Shown one piece after another: positions 63,595 to 64,000 of a DNA stretch of 64,000 nt (position 1 is the first letter of the stretch; every line of letters begins with the position of its first letter). The notes under the pieces are model-generated. The model worked only from the letters and a program-made list of their open reading frames with translations. It did no database searches and was not told the origin of the DNA. The stretch covers positions 15,091,501 to 15,155,500 of the forward strand of contig NC_092568.1 of NCBI RefSeq assembly GCF_037975245.1, read 5' to 3'. The stretch comes from Apostichopus japonicus (taxonomy: Eukaryota; Echinodermata; Holothuroidea; Aspidochirotida; Stichopodidae). The translations under genes and the position numbers were made by a program.

Positions 63595-64000
63595 CTTAAA
63601 AAAAACGTAAACAAAATAAATTTCCCATATAACATACAGCTTGATATCAATTACCATCATAGCTTTCGATGAATGATAGATTTATATTAACCATGGTAAA
63701 TATGGGCCACTTCGCCAGAGGGTGGAATAAAAGTGAAATAACAGTGTGTAAGTTGATCAAACAAAAGTATGGGTGGAAAGCCTGTTAGCTTCACTATGTG
63801 CTTCCAAAGTACAAATAAAATGTCATTTAAACTTGAACACCTAAAAACAGCAGATTGCCTTTAAACTGGCACAGATGAAAAGAGGATATCTCAAAACCAT
63901 GCACTCCAAATTTTGAGATCCCAGCATGTTGCCTAGTTGAGTTATTTCCATTTACTACTAAGGAATTTCACCTGCAATGACCCATCTCATGGGGAACTAT
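63595..64000 (-). other. intron of the HECT gene, continues beyond the window
   Basis: AT-rich sequence upstream of the HECT exon on the minus strand, without another exon that I can identify before the right edge. Confidence 0.55.

Overview
This is eukaryotic, animal-type DNA. Coding information is split into exons with GT-AG introns, most of the window is stacked transposable elements, and there are tRNA-derived SINEs, non-LTR and Ty3/gypsy retrotransposons, CACTA- and hAT-like DNA transposons and long (TA)n runs. The repeat content (CR1-type LINE whose ORF1 has PHD and esterase domains, a TAGGCGTAGGAG-ended hAT MITE, frequent TAGGCCTA words, and an integrase-core gene family common in marine invertebrates and fish) suggests a marine invertebrate deuterostome, possibly an echinoderm. 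The species call is inference.

Positions 1-39,800 are dominated by two copies, in opposite orientation, of one very large non-coding DNA element: copy L at 135-19,041 and copy R at 21,705-39,795. Together they form a giant interrupted palindrome around a 2.66-kb spacer. The ends of the unit carry an imperfect inverted repeat beginning CACGGGAAAAA, and both ends hold dense arrays of CGTAAACG / TTACG words. Copy L is flanked by a possible 3-bp duplication (CCT). Both copies share a fossil two-exon gene, a minisatellite of about 275 bp per unit, a hairpin-rich array and a tRNA-derived SINE. Copy L was later hit by a full-length CR1-like LINE (5,736-11,068), which in turn took a SINE. Copy R was hit by a 4.2-kb element with CACTGTAAACA ends (24,759-28,973). 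Copy R itself sits inside the gag gene of a decayed Ty3/gypsy element, whose remains are at 21,042-21,704 and 39,796-45,775.

Positions 45,776-55,700 hold further dead elements: a CACTA/EnSpm-type transposase on the minus strand (50,740 down to 46,681) interrupted by a 711-bp hAT MITE with a perfect 8-bp target duplication; a 5'-truncated plus-strand LINE with a fresh 341-bp tandem duplication; a 5'-truncated minus-strand LINE broken by an unidentified insertion; and an 18-bp minisatellite.

Positions 55,791-63,594 are different and look alive. An intact six-exon gene encodes a 391-residue helix-turn-helix plus DDE integrase-core protein with every exon phase preserved. About 3 kb downstream, in convergent orientation, is the last exon of a HECT-type E3 ubiquitin ligase, the rest of which lies beyond the right edge. 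The region between them contains a diverged tandem duplication but no gene I can see.
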